Positions 32,126 through 41,544 of a stretch of 64,000 bases of DNA are shown here, one piece after another. Both the position numbers and the translations under genes were made by a program. The stretch is from Phycisphaera sp. (lineage in GTDB: Bacteria > Planctomycetota > Phycisphaerae > Phycisphaerales > UBA1924), in contig CP098402.1 of NCBI GenBank assembly GCA_025916675.1, positions 1,297,205 through 1,361,204 on the forward strand. The letters run 5' to 3'. Positions within the stretch are counted from its first letter, which is position 1. Every line of letters starts with the position of its first letter. Below the pieces are notes generated by a model that ran no database searches, was not told where the DNA came from, and worked only from the letters and a program-made list of their open reading frames with translations.

Positions 32126-33952
32126 TTGCGTACGCGCCGGATCATCCCGTGGATCATCTACGTGGTGTGTGCGGCGGCCGTGCTCGAGGGGTTGGGGTAC
32201 GCCGGGTACAAGGCGCTCGACCTGCAACGCCAGCGTCGTGAGGACGAGGCGGCGCGGCTGGCGCTCTGGCGGATGGATAGCGCGCTGATGGCGGTGCTGG
32301 CGGCCGAGAGCGCCCGACCTTACTTCCACTACCGGCCGTTCCATGCGGCCGAGCGGGCGTACAGCGCGATGCTCGGGCCGGTCGAGCCCGGAGAGGTACT
32401 GGTGCCGAGCCCGCTGCTGACCCGGGTGCCGCCGTTCGTGCGGCTGCACTTTGAGATCGGGCCCGATGGTCGGGTCACCAGCCCGCAGGCGCCCGATGGA
32501 AATCTGCGGGACCTGGCAGAGTCGGAGTATGTGGCGGCGGATGATGTCATCGCGGCCGAGGCGCTGCGGCTGATGCTGGCGCAGCTTCTTGAGACAGGCA
32601 CGCCCGATCCTGTCATCGGCCGCGAGTTGGTGGGTGCGACGGTCGATGCCGATCGCCTGGCACGCCAGGAAACGGCCGCCGCGGCTCAGTTGGCCGAGTC
32701 TCCTCGGGCATTTGAGGCCGGCGTCGAACTGGAAAGCTCCGATTCGCCGGGAGATGCGTCGCTCGGCTTGCTGGCCGAGCAGTCGAAACAGTCTGAGCCG
32801 ATGCAACAGCCGGCGACCGAGCGTGCGAATCGCGTCCCGGCCGCTCGATCGCGGCAAGCGCCGGACAATCGGAGGGCGTTCGAGCAACCGGACGTCGTGC
32901 TCGGGCCGTTGTCGGCGTCGTGGTTGTCGGGCGAGGAACTCGTGCTGATGCGCGACGTGCGTGTCGGCGGGACGCCGCTGCGTCAAGGTGTGTGGTTGGA
33001 CTGGCCTTCGTTGCAGCAGTGGTTGTCATCGCAGGTGAGCGACCTGGTGCCCGGGGCGCGGCTCCGGCCGGGTGCCATGGAGGCTCGCTCTCTGGCGGTG
33101 ATCCCGGCGGTGATCGAGGTGCCCGAGGCTGGCACGATCCGGGCGGAACTGGCGTCTCCGCTCGGCGTGGTGCTTGTGTTGACGTGGGGTGCGGCGCTGC
33201 TGGCTGTGATTGCGATCGGCGTCGTGCTTCGATTGGCGACGGGGCTAGCCGAGCGGAGGGGGCGTTTTGTGTCGGCGGTGACGCACGAGCTGCGGACGCC
33301 GATGACGAGCGTGCGGTTGTACGCGGATCTGCTGGCGACTGACGCCGCGCGAGACGGGGAGCGGCGCGATCGATTCATCGGAACGCTGCGTGAGGAATCG
33401 GCGCGGCTGGCGAGGATCATCGAGAACGTGCTGGCGTATGCGAGGCTGGGGCGTACCACTGACAACGGCCATGCCGATACCCGACGGCCGATTGTCGGGG
33501 AACTCGTCGAGCAGGCCGTGGACGAGCAGGCTCTGGCCCTGGCGAATGCCGGGCTCTCGGTTTGCAACCGCGTCGGAGAGGGGGTCGCATCGCGGACGCT
33601 TGATGTGGATGGGGATGCCGCGGTGAGGATTCTCGGGAACCTGATCGAGAACGCGTGCAAGTACGCGCACTCGGCCGAGCGGGCGGAGGTCGAGATCTCG
33701 GTCCGTTGTGATGGGGGCATGGCGCGTTTCACGGTGCGCGATTGGGGCCCTGGTGTGCTGCGGCGGGATCAACGGCGGATCTTCGACGCGTTCCATCGAT
33801 CGCAGCGTGACGAGCTACGCGAGAGTGGATTGGGGTTGGGGCTGGCGCTCGGTCGCGGATTGGCACGCCAGATGGGCGGAATCCTGGTGCTCGACGAGGT
33901 GAAGCATGGGGCGTGTTTCACGCTGAGCCTGCCGCTGGCTAGCGAGCGGTGA
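32126..33952 (+). CDS. Sensor histidine kinase with long extracytoplasmic region
   Basis: A 608-residue protein with a TTG start directly after the regulator's stop. Transmembrane helices lie at about 6-26 and 343-367 and flank a 315-residue sensor region with no recognised domain. The H-box is VTHELRTPMTSVRLYA (His387), the N-box NLIENACKY, and the G-boxes DWGPGV and GLGLALGRGL. It should phosphorylate the preceding regulator. The signal may be sensed with the help of the cotranscribed vWA protein. The 3' end overlaps the convergent lipoprotein gene by 14 bases. Confidence 0.92.
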   Translation: MRTRRIIPWIIYVVCAAAVLEGLGYAGYKALDLQRQRREDEAARLALWRMDSALMAVLAAESARPYFHYRPFHAAERAYSAMLGPVEPGEVLVPSPLLTRVPPFVRLHFEIGPDGRVTSPQAPDGNLRDLAESEYVAADDVIAAEALRLMLAQLLETGTPDPVIGRELVGATVDADRLARQETAAAAQLAESPRAFEAGVELESSDSPGDASLGLLAEQSKQSEPMQQPATERANRVPAARSRQAPDNRRAFEQPDVVLGPLSASWLSGEELVLMRDVRVGGTPLRQGVWLDWPSLQQWLSSQVSDLVPGARLRPGAMEARSLAVIPAVIEVPEAGTIRAELASPLGVVLVLTWGAALLAVIAIGVVLRLATGLAERRGRFVSAVTHELRTPMTSVRLYADLLATDAARDGERRDRFIGTLREESARLARIIENVLAYARLGRTTDNGHADTRRPIVGELVEQAVDEQALALANAGLSVCNRVGEGVASRTLDVDGDAAVRILGNLIENACKYAHSAERAEVEISVRCDGGMARFTVRDWGPGVLRRDQRRIFDAFHRSQRDELRESGLGLGLALGRGLARQMGGILVLDEVKHGACFTLSLPLASER

Positions 33953-35648
33953 TGGTCTCGGCTCGACGGTCGATGGCGGATTGCAAGTGCCATGCCGCGG
34001 GATCGATTCGAACGCGGCCGACGGCCTGCTGCCCGGGCAGGCGCGGTCGAGGCCACGTCGCGCGGTGGCCGTCATTGGGGAGCGATTCGACACCGATGAG
34101 GAGGGTGCCATCCGGCTCGAGCCAGGCGCTGTCGATGGGCAGTGTGAATGCCCAGCGGTCGGTCTCGGTATTCAGGATGGCGCTTTGGCCCGGCGTGCCA
34201 AGATTGAACGTTGTGAGGCCCGTGCAGCGGACGGTGGCCACGGCCCGGTTGGCGTTGGTGGGGCCGAAACTGAGACGGACCGAATCAATGGCCGGAGCGG
34301 GCCTTCCAAGGTCCGGGAGGTCGCAGGGCGGGCGCCGCACTTCGATGTAGACAACCCAACCGCTGGATGTTGATGAGGGTGTGCCAAGCCGGGGATCCCT
34401 GTGGATGAGGCCGCCGATCCAGCCGGTCTGGCCCGGGCTTGGCGATTGGCCAGTGCCCGCGATGAGGCCGCCGAGTGTCCAATCGTACCAGAAGGGGCCG
34501 ATGGTCATGCCGGGAGGTGTGAGCGGGATGGCGCTGGTCGTGATCGGCAGGGCGCGCGTCCGTCCGCCAAGGCGGACCTCCCAGACGGTTGGTGCCGGCG
34601 ACGCGGCCGGGCTGGATGGCGTGGGTACGCGCGCGAGTTGGCCCGGCCCGAGCATGCCGTGGGCTTCCCACGGGCCCGTTGGCGCGCGCACGGAGAGCAG
34701 TGCGGGCGTTGCGGAGAGGTTCACGACCGTAATCGACCCGCCGATGATGCCGCCGGCGTCGTCGGCAACCCACGCGAGCCACTGCGGCTGGCGTTCGAGG
34801 AACGCGAGCGCGGTACGGCGGACGGTCTCATCGCTCGCGCCGGGCCGGAGGATCGCGAGGATCAGGTCGTTGATGTCTTTGGCACGAGTTGGCCAGGCAG
34901 GGAGCGCGGAATCCGCGGTGATGAGCCATCGGGTGAGCGCATCGATGAGTCGGTCGGCGGCGAGGTGATCCGCGGCTCGCAGCCGACGCTCGGCGGCGTG
35001 CCAGCGGGCGTGGGATTGCTCTTCCCACGCTTCGAGGACGGCGTCCGACCAGCTTGGTGGAGGGGGATCGAGGCCGAGCCTGGCCAACGCGAGCTCGGCA
35101 CGCCAGCGGATGGTTGGATTGTTGAGTTCCGGCTGGACCAACCCGATCGCGTGCGTGGGGTCGGCTGTTGGTGGGAACCGTGTCGGACTCGCTGTGGGGT
35201 GTGGCGTGGCGTCGAGGTCGGGGAGCAGCCAGTAGGCGGGGAGTCGGCGGCCGGTCATCCAGATCGATTGGCCCATCGCGCTCATCGGTAGAGAAGCAAC
35301 GAGCATGGTGGTCGAGCGGTCGTCGATCGTGGTCGTGCGCTGCCATGTGCCGGGATTGGGGAGCCATGTGGAGCCGGCCGACGGCGGTTCGCGACGAGCA
35401 ACCGTGATGGCAGAGGTCGGGATGTTCTGGCCGTCGCTCAGGAGGATGGGCGGTGGACCGATGGGGCTGGTCTCTGACCAAGCCGCGCCCGCACGGTCGG
35501 TTGCCGAGACCAGCGTGGCACCAGCGATGAGGGGTGTGGGGGTTTCGTTCAGGATCGGGCGCGCGGATGGCACCGCGCAGCCGGCGAGGAGCGCGACGCC
35601 GAGCGCCAGGGCGTGGCCGGTGTGCTTGATTTGTGCGGGGAGGGGCAT
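33939..35648 (-). CDS. Large lipoprotein of unknown function
   Basis: A 569-residue protein from ATG 35646-35648. The frame extends 56 codons further, but this start gives a good lipoprotein signal: HTGHALALGVALLAGC. The mature part is Pro/Thr-rich with Trp-rich beta segments (WEVRLGGRTRALPIT, FWYDWTLGG) and a helical middle. I recognise no domain. It is convergent with the kinase gene. It may sit on the outer membrane facing the periplasm. Confidence 0.6.
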   Translation of the reverse strand: MPLPAQIKHTGHALALGVALLAGCAVPSARPILNETPTPLIAGATLVSATDRAGAAWSETSPIGPPPILLSDGQNIPTSAITVARREPPSAGSTWLPNPGTWQRTTTIDDRSTTMLVASLPMSAMGQSIWMTGRRLPAYWLLPDLDATPHPTASPTRFPPTADPTHAIGLVQPELNNPTIRWRAELALARLGLDPPPPSWSDAVLEAWEEQSHARWHAAERRLRAADHLAADRLIDALTRWLITADSALPAWPTRAKDINDLILAILRPGASDETVRRTALAFLERQPQWLAWVADDAGGIIGGSITVVNLSATPALLSVRAPTGPWEAHGMLGPGQLARVPTPSSPAASPAPTVWEVRLGGRTRALPITTSAIPLTPPGMTIGPFWYDWTLGGLIAGTGQSPSPGQTGWIGGLIHRDPRLGTPSSTSSGWVVYIEVRRPPCDLPDLGRPAPAIDSVRLSFGPTNANRAVATVRCTGLTTFNLGTPGQSAILNTETDRWAFTLPIDSAWLEPDGTLLIGVESLPNDGHRATWPRPRLPGQQAVGRVRIDPAAWHLQSAIDRRAETITAR

Positions 35649-35764
35649 CGTGGCAATGGTACGGGCATCGTCACGATGGGGTTTCAGCCGTAACGCGGGG
35701 CGTGCTCTGGCCATACGCGACCCGGTAGGCGGCTTGCGCTTGGGGTTGGGATTCTCCGGAGCTT

Positions 35765-35796
35765 GCCTGCTTCGTTCCAACGAACGTATACGAGGG
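35765..35796 (+). promoter_or_regulatory. Palindrome in the promoter region of the dockerin-anchored propeller gene
   Basis: TTCGTT-CC-AACGAA at 35771-35784 is a perfect six-base inverted repeat. It sits between a TTGCCT (35763-35768) and a TATACG (35787-35792), which could be -35 and -10 boxes 18 bases apart, so a bound regulator would block the promoter. GGGAG follows eight bases before the ATG. Confidence 0.4.
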
Positions 35797-35802
35797 AGAT
35801 TG

Positions 35803-36732
35803 ATGATGTTCAACACAACGAATCGCGCCGGCCTGCTGGCTGCCGCTGCTGGTCTTGGCTTGTCCGTGGTCTCTGGTGCGTTGGCGCAAGAGCAGCTCTA
35901 TGCGCTGCGCAGCCCGACTTCGCCCATCCTCATGGAGCTCGATCCGGCTACAGGCGGGGAGCTCAGCTCGACCTTCCTGACCGGGGCCGAGGCGATCTTC
36001 AGCGGGATGGACTTCGACGACAACGGCGATTTGTACACCATCGACGGGTTTAATGATGGCATCTCCGACCGGCTGTTCCTGATCGACGAGACCACCGGCG
36101 CTGGCTCGGTGGTGGGTGACACCGATGACAACTGGAACTTCCGCATGGTGGCCTATGACCCGACCACCGACACGCTGTATGGAGCTCGCGACAGCATCCT
36201 CTTCACGCTCGATCGCAGCACCGGAGTGGCAACGCTCGTCGGCAGCCTCTCGGCTCCCAATCTGGACCAGCTCACGGGCTTTGCCATCGATGCCGACGGC
36301 GTCGGCTGGGGGACCGACATCGACGCCGCTTCGCTGTTCAGGATCGATCTGGCGACGGCGGGGGCCGAGTTCATCGGCAACGCCACCTCTCCGGGGGTGC
36401 GCAACTGGTTCAACGATCTGTCCTTCGATAGCAGCGGCACCCTGTGGGCCGCTCGCGAGCAGGGTGGCGGCCTGTACACCATCGATACGGCAACGGGAGC
36501 GGCTACGTTGGAGTTTTCGACGGTCACGTTCCGCAGCATCGCCTTCCTCGGCGGCGAGGCCGATTGCTACGCCGACTTCGATAGCGACGGTGAGCTGACC
36601 ATCTTCGACTTCCTGGGCTTCCAGAACGCGTTCGATGCGGGCGATGCCGCGGCGGACTGCGATGGGGATGGCGACCTGACGATCTTCGACTTCCTTTGCT
36701 TCCAGAACGCGTTCGACGCGGGCTGCGAGTAA
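35803..36732 (+). CDS. Secreted beta-propeller-like protein with dockerin-like (GC-type) anchor
   Basis: A 309-residue protein. The signal peptide spans residues 1-28 (AAAAGLGLSVVSGALAQ). Residues 30-250 are repeated beta blades with Asp-rich turns (SGMDFDDNGDLYTIDG, DTLYGARDS, LWAAREQGGGLYTID). The C-terminus holds two copies of a Ca-binding element (DFDSDGELTIFDFLGFQNAF and DCDGDGDLTIFDFLCFQNAF) ending Gly-Cys-Glu, the dockerin-like anchor of Phycisphaerae. Probably held at the cell surface. Ligand unknown. Confidence 0.8.
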   Translation: MMFNTTNRAGLLAAAAGLGLSVVSGALAQEQLYALRSPTSPILMELDPATGGELSSTFLTGAEAIFSGMDFDDNGDLYTIDGFNDGISDRLFLIDETTGAGSVVGDTDDNWNFRMVAYDPTTDTLYGARDSILFTLDRSTGVATLVGSLSAPNLDQLTGFAIDADGVGWGTDIDAASLFRIDLATAGAEFIGNATSPGVRNWFNDLSFDSSGTLWAAREQGGGLYTIDTATGAATLEFSTVTFRSIAFLGGEADCYADFDSDGELTIFDFLGFQNAFDAGDAAADCDGDGDLTIFDFLCFQNAFDAGCE

Positions 36733-36740
36733 GGAAGCGG

Positions 36741-37472
36741 TCAGGACAGATCCGGGTCCTGGTCGTTCGGGGGATCCGCGTCGCTTGGCGCGGGTCCCCC
36801 ATTTTTGCGCGCGATGCCGAGGAGCGCGACGCGGGCGAGCCAGTCGGCAAGGGCGTACGCGGTGATGCCCAGGGCGATCAGGACGACCGCCCAGAGCAGG
36901 TCGCGGTCGGCCAGGTACTGCTCGGTCACCGAGGGCGTGAACAGCATGAACTTGCTCACGCCGAGCAGGGCGAAGCGGCCGATGCCGTAGAAACCGATGG
37001 CGATGCCGGCGATGCGCACGGCGGTGGCCACGAAGCTGCGCGTAAGCAGCAGTCGATCGATCGAGTCCATCGGGCCGTCGCGCGCGGGCGTCAGCTCGTA
37101 CTCGCACTCGGTGCAGCGGCCGTCGTCGAGCGTGGTCAGTTCGTAGCCGCAGGCGGGGCACTTCGGCCTGGGCACGCGCGTGGGCACGAGGTGGCGAGCG
37201 AGCGTGCCGGCCATGATGATCGCGCCCAGGCCGGCGACGATCTTGATCGCCGGTTCGCCAAAGAGCGCGAGAAGCTCGAGCGTCGAGGGCCCGCCCCACC
37301 CCGGTTGCAGGGCGTACCCCGTAATCATGACCATCTGGGCGACAGCGATCACGCAGAGCAGGGCTCCGATCACGCGCAGCGCCACGGCGAGCACCAGGCG
37401 GACGAGCACGAGGTCCTCGCTTCGCAGCTCGATCGAGCGCAGGCGGCGGCGGGAGTCGCGATCGGTGGGCAT
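36741..37472 (-). CDS. Membrane protein with central zinc ribbon
   Basis: About 243 residues from ATG 37470-37472 (an upstream start adds ten residues). Hydrophobic helices lie at about 20-55, 70-92, 142-165 and 185-210. Between the second and third is a zinc ribbon, CPACGYEL and CTECEYEL, in a short soluble loop. The same kind of ribbon occurs in both ankyrin proteins that follow. Function unknown. It ends eight bases after the convergent propeller gene. Confidence 0.65.
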   Translation of the reverse strand: MPTDRDSRRRLRSIELRSEDLVLVRLVLAVALRVIGALLCVIAVAQMVMITGYALQPGWGGPSTLELLALFGEPAIKIVAGLGAIIMAGTLARHLVPTRVPRPKCPACGYELTTLDDGRCTECEYELTPARDGPMDSIDRLLLTRSFVATAVRIAGIAIGFYGIGRFALLGVSKFMLFTPSVTEQYLADRDLLWAVVLIALGITAYALADWLARVALLGIARKNGGPAPSDADPPNDQDPDLS

Positions 37473-37504
37473 GGGGGATGGTATGCGGGGGCTCCCTAGC
37501 ATCG

Positions 37505-39436
37505 ATGATGCGGCGGATTGTGGCTATGGTCGTGTTGCTCTTGCTGCTTGGCCTGGTTTCGAGCGTGGGCGTGGCGTGGGCCGGGGCGACGATGTTCCGC
37601 GGTGGCGTCCCCGACAATGTTCTTACAAACACGTGGTTTAACGAGCCGACCGTCGAGATGGGCGAGGTGAACGACTGGCGCATCGCGCAGTGGACCGATG
37701 CGACGCTGACGCGTCGGTGGGGCTGGGGCTGGCGGCCCGAGTGGATGGCCGATCCGTGCATCTCTGAATTGCGTCGGATGTCGAGTGGGAAGTGGGACGG
37801 CGGTCGCACGATTGAGGGTCTGGTGCTCCCCGCGTTTACCCGCGCGATGGAATCACCCGAGGAAGTGGCCCCGCATTACGCGATTTATGTAGACGCTCTC
37901 CCGAGCTTCGAGGAACGCGAGGCCGGCTGGCCGGCGCGATGCCTGCGCGTGTGGTGGGTGGCCGGTGATGACCGCCTCGACACGCCCGGCGAACGCATCC
38001 GAGGCGGCATGCTGGCGTCGTACTGGGCCTATCGCTGGGGTGGCATATTGCATCACTCCATGATCGGATGGGATACCGAGGGAGAGCACGCGTTGCCGCT
38101 CACGCCAATGTGGGGCGGCTTGCTCATCAATACCATCGCGTGGGCGGCGATCTGGTTTGTCGTGCTGCAACTTGTGATGCTGCCGGTGTGGCTGTGGTTG
38201 CGGTGGCGATGGAAGCGACGCGAGCGCACGGGCCGCTGTGCGGGGTGCGGATACGTACTGGGGGCCGCTCGTGATCCGATCGTAACGTGCCCTGAGTGCG
38301 GCATGGCCATGGAGTGCCGGCCCCGGTGGGCGTGGCGGGGCATGGTGGCATTGCCGGCGCTCGCGCTGGTGCTTGCTATGGTGTGGGCTGCTGGCGTCGC
38401 CGCGCAGCGGGTGGTGACGGCCGAACACCTGCCACCGCTATACCAGGCCGCCGCCGACGGCGATGCCGATCTCGTGCGATCCCTGCTCGCGGCGGGAACG
38501 CCGGTGGACGACCCCGCGCCGGAGCTTCGGTCGCTGAATACCAGCCCGATGCAGGGGGCCCGGGCGATCGAGTGGGCGGCCATGCGCGGGCACGCCGGCG
38601 TGGTCGACGCGTTGCTGAACGCCGGAGCGGACCCGAGCATGGTGGGCATGGTGGGCGATGATCGCTCGCCGCTGGCCCTGGCGATCGCCTGCGGGCACGG
38701 TGACGTCGTGGACCGCCTGCTGGCCGCGCGGGCGTCCGTGTTCGACCAACCCAAGACGACGCCGTCGCCGATTGCCATCGCGGCGTGGCACGACGATGCG
38801 GCGCTCCTGGAGCGGCTGTTCGACGAGGCCGACGCGGCGGGCGCGGGACCGGTGCCGCTGGGGCTGTTCGACATCGTGCTGGCGGGCCGGTCGGACGCGG
38901 TGCAGCGGATGGTGCTCGGCCGCGCTTCGGCTTCGCAGCAGGCGACCGCGGACATCGCCATCGGCGCATCGCGGTGGGGGGACCTCGGCCTGCTCGATGC
39001 GCTGATCGCGCGGGGGTTCGATCCCGCGCCCGTCTCGGGCGGGCTCTTCTGGGGCGTGGTCCGGACGGACGACTCGCCGCTGTCGATCGACGACCTCGTG
39101 TCGCGCGGCGCCGACCCGATGGTCACCGACCGACTCGGCAACACGCTGCTGCACACGGTCGCCTCGTACGGCGAGCGTCCCTCGGTCGTGCGGCGGCTGG
39201 TCGAGCTGGGCGTGCCCCTGGAAGCGACCAACAACAACCAGCGCACGGCGTTGCATCGGGCCGCGATCGAGGGACACGACGAGAACGTCCGCGTCCTGCT
39301 CGACGCCGGCGCGGACGCGGCGGCAGTGGATGCCGAAGGCCGGACGCCACGGGACCTCTGGTGGCACGCCCGCCGGGGCACCGAGGGCTACGAGGAAGTC
39401 CGCGAGCTGCTCGAAGCGGCGGGGGGTGCTCCGTGA
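37505..39436 (+). CDS. Ankyrin-repeat membrane protein with zinc ribbon (first of tandem pair)
   Basis: A 643-residue protein. An N-terminal membrane anchor (residues 2-25), an extracytoplasmic region to about 200, two further membrane helices around a zinc ribbon (CAGCGYVLG, CPECGMAM), then at least six ankyrin repeats from about 315: LYQAAADGDADLVRSLLAAG, AIEWAAMRGHAGVVDALLNA and ALHRAAIEGHDENVRVLLDA. It is translationally coupled (GTGA) to a paralogue. Ankyrin arrays bind proteins; partners are unknown. ATG 37505 is preferred over an upstream ATG because it begins the anchor. Confidence 0.82.
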   Translation: MMRRIVAMVVLLLLLGLVSSVGVAWAGATMFRGGVPDNVLTNTWFNEPTVEMGEVNDWRIAQWTDATLTRRWGWGWRPEWMADPCISELRRMSSGKWDGGRTIEGLVLPAFTRAMESPEEVAPHYAIYVDALPSFEEREAGWPARCLRVWWVAGDDRLDTPGERIRGGMLASYWAYRWGGILHHSMIGWDTEGEHALPLTPMWGGLLINTIAWAAIWFVVLQLVMLPVWLWLRWRWKRRERTGRCAGCGYVLGAARDPIVTCPECGMAMECRPRWAWRGMVALPALALVLAMVWAAGVAAQRVVTAEHLPPLYQAAADGDADLVRSLLAAGTPVDDPAPELRSLNTSPMQGARAIEWAAMRGHAGVVDALLNAGADPSMVGMVGDDRSPLALAIACGHGDVVDRLLAARASVFDQPKTTPSPIAIAAWHDDAALLERLFDEADAAGAGPVPLGLFDIVLAGRSDAVQRMVLGRASASQQATADIAIGASRWGDLGLLDALIARGFDPAPVSGGLFWGVVRTDDSPLSIDDLVSRGADPMVTDRLGNTLLHTVASYGERPSVVRRLVELGVPLEATNNNQRTALHRAAIEGHDENVRVLLDAGADAAAVDAEGRTPRDLWWHARRGTEGYEEVRELLEAAGGAP

Positions 39437-41385
39437 GGCGGTATGTGTTCATGCTGGCCCTGCTGCTCGTCCTCGGCCTGGCGACGAGCCTGCTGGTTGC
39501 CTGGGCCGGCGCCTTGGTCGATCGCGATGGGTGGCCCGACACGCCCCTCACGAGCAACCCAACCGGCGCGCGGACCGAGATGCGCGGGTGGCTGGTCGAG
39601 CAGGGGCGCGATCGCACGCTGACGTGGCGGACCTTCGACGCGCTGGACCTGTGGGACGGGCCGCCGGATCTCGAATCGCCCACCGAGCTGCCGGCGTGGA
39701 GCGTGGGCCGCGACCTTCCCGACCAGCCCGGGCCGTTCGTTCCGGCGCGGGAGCGGACGCGGGACGTGGCGTGGGACGTCAGCGCCGGGTGGCCGATGCG
39801 GTGCGTGCGGGCGACACGCGGGGCGGGGCCGGAAGAGTTCGCGCTGCCGGGCGAGTTCGTGCGTGGGGGCGTGGCGGCGATGGCGGTGGAATGGCCGATC
39901 TCGCACGATGCCATCGCCGAGGCGGATCGTCCCGGTGTCGATGCCTGGCCGGCCGGCGGGCTCGCGGCGGTGGTTCCCGTGCGCCCGATGCTCGGCGGGC
40001 TGGTCGTGAACACGATCGTGTTCGCTCTGGCATGGGGCGTGGCACTGTCGCCGCTGGTTGCGCTGCGCGTGCTGCGTCGATGGCGGCGGCGGAAGAAGGA
40101 CCGCTGCGTCCGGTGCGGGCACTCCGTGCAGGGTCTTCCGGACGGAGCGCCTTGCACGGAGTGCGGACGCTCCCTCCAACATCGCACGACCATCGCCGAG
40201 CTGCTCACCGCCCGCGCCCCGATGCTCGGCGCTTCGCTCGCGCTGGTGCTGGTGATTAGCGCGAGCGCCGGGCTGCTCATGCACCGGTGGATGGCGGTCG
40301 ATCGGTTGCCCCCGCTCCATCATGCGGCGGCGGTGGGGGATGTGGAGCGGATCGAGCGGCTGCTCGTGGGCGGCGCGGATATTGAGGGGCAGTTCATCCC
40401 CATGGTCGGTTCGCACGAGGCGGTGGAGTTCTCAACCGCCCTGCATTGGGCGGCGGCCCGCGGGCACGCACACGTCGTCGCGACGCTGCTCGATGCGGGC
40501 GCGTCCCCGTGGGGCTACAGCCCGTTCGACGCCCCGCTGCACGAGGCGATGCTCGGCCGGCACGAGGACATCGTCGAGAGGTTGCTGCCATTCTCGCATG
40601 GTGGCGGAAACTCCTGGCCGGAGGTCGAGTTCATTTCTCGCACGAGTCTGTCGATCGCCGAGCGTGTCCTTGACGGCGAGCCTCGGTCGCAGCGGGACCT
40701 GTATGACGCCGCGACGTTCGCGGTTCGGGCTGGCGACATCGCCCTGTTCGACCTGCTGCTGCGGACGGGGCTGTCGCTGGACAGCTGGGAGTCCACGTCG
40801 CTGCTCCAGATGGCGATCGACACCGACGCGCTGGCCTGGGCATGGGAACCGTCGCACGATCTGGGCATGACGCGAGCCCTGGTTGAGCGGCACGCCGAGC
40901 CGATGCGCGCGGTCCACGACTACGAGGTTGCACGGGCGATCCGGGGCGGTTGCCTGCCGTGCCTGGACGCGCTGCTCGAATTCGGCGCCGTCCCGGAGGC
41001 GTACACGATGTACGAGGCCGTGCGCGAGGAAGAGCCGGCCATCCTGCAGCGCCTGATCGACGCGGGCGCCCCGGTCGAAGCGCCCGACGAGTCGGGGCGG
41101 TCGGTGCTCTGGTACGCGGCGTGCCTGCTGAACGCCGACCTCGTGCGCATCCTCCTGGACGCCGGGGCCGACCCTGCGCAAGAGGTCGACGGCCTGACGG
41201 TCCGCACGGTGCTCGCCAATGGTCAGGACGTTGATCTCGGCACGTTCCGAAGAGTGTCGTCCGAGCATCGCGCGGCCCGGCCGAGCGAGGTTCGGCGCAT
41301 CTGTGATCTCCTCGAAGCCGCCGAAGCCCAATGGGATGCCCGTGGCGAATCGCCGCAAGACGCCGCCGCCCCCGACGGTGGCTGA
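39433..41385 (+). CDS. Ankyrin-repeat membrane protein with zinc ribbon (second of tandem pair)
   Basis: A 650-residue protein with a GTG start in the GTGA overlap. The layout equals that of the preceding gene: N-terminal anchor VFMLALLLVLGLATSLLVAW, extracytoplasmic domain, two helices flanking a zinc ribbon (CVRCGHSVQ, CTECGRSL), then ankyrin repeats from about 293 (LHHAAAVGDVERIERLLVGG, ALHWAAARGHAHVVATLLDA, SVLWYAACLLNADLVRILLD). The two are clearly duplicates that have diverged, most in the extracytoplasmic region. Confidence 0.82.
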   Translation: MRRYVFMLALLLVLGLATSLLVAWAGALVDRDGWPDTPLTSNPTGARTEMRGWLVEQGRDRTLTWRTFDALDLWDGPPDLESPTELPAWSVGRDLPDQPGPFVPARERTRDVAWDVSAGWPMRCVRATRGAGPEEFALPGEFVRGGVAAMAVEWPISHDAIAEADRPGVDAWPAGGLAAVVPVRPMLGGLVVNTIVFALAWGVALSPLVALRVLRRWRRRKKDRCVRCGHSVQGLPDGAPCTECGRSLQHRTTIAELLTARAPMLGASLALVLVISASAGLLMHRWMAVDRLPPLHHAAAVGDVERIERLLVGGADIEGQFIPMVGSHEAVEFSTALHWAAARGHAHVVATLLDAGASPWGYSPFDAPLHEAMLGRHEDIVERLLPFSHGGGNSWPEVEFISRTSLSIAERVLDGEPRSQRDLYDAATFAVRAGDIALFDLLLRTGLSLDSWESTSLLQMAIDTDALAWAWEPSHDLGMTRALVERHAEPMRAVHDYEVARAIRGGCLPCLDALLEFGAVPEAYTMYEAVREEEPAILQRLIDAGAPVEAPDESGRSVLWYAACLLNADLVRILLDAGADPAQEVDGLTVRTVLANGQDVDLGTFRRVSSEHRAARPSEVRRICDLLEAAEAQWDARGESPQDAAAPDGG

Positions 41386-41389
41386 GCGA

Positions 41390-41515
41390 GCCGGCCCGGG
41401 GCTTGGGCGAGACGGCCGGTTGCCGACGCGAGACCGCCCGGGGCTTGGACGATTCATCCCGTGGCTTGGGCAGGACGGCCGCGGGCCCGGGCGGGTCGGG
41501 CGGGCGATGTCGACC
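41390..41515. repeat. Intergenic array with 21-base period (six units)
   Basis: Beginning four bases after the ankyrin gene stop, 21-base units include CCGGCCCGGGGCTTGGGCGA (after G41390), ACCGCCCGGGGCTTGGACGA (after G41432) and TTCATCCCGTGGCTTGGGCA (before G41473). The GGCTTGG core recurs at exact multiples of 21. Units differ more than at 23095. No gene is supported. Confidence 0.7.
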
Positions 41516-41544
41516 GGCCCGTGCCATGATGCAACCGCTCATGA

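Noticed and set aside
38785-39432. A start far upstream for the second ankyrin gene
   Set aside because: The extension lies in the first ankyrin gene in another frame and is Arg/Gly-rich; the GTGA overlap at 39433 with a membrane anchor is far better.
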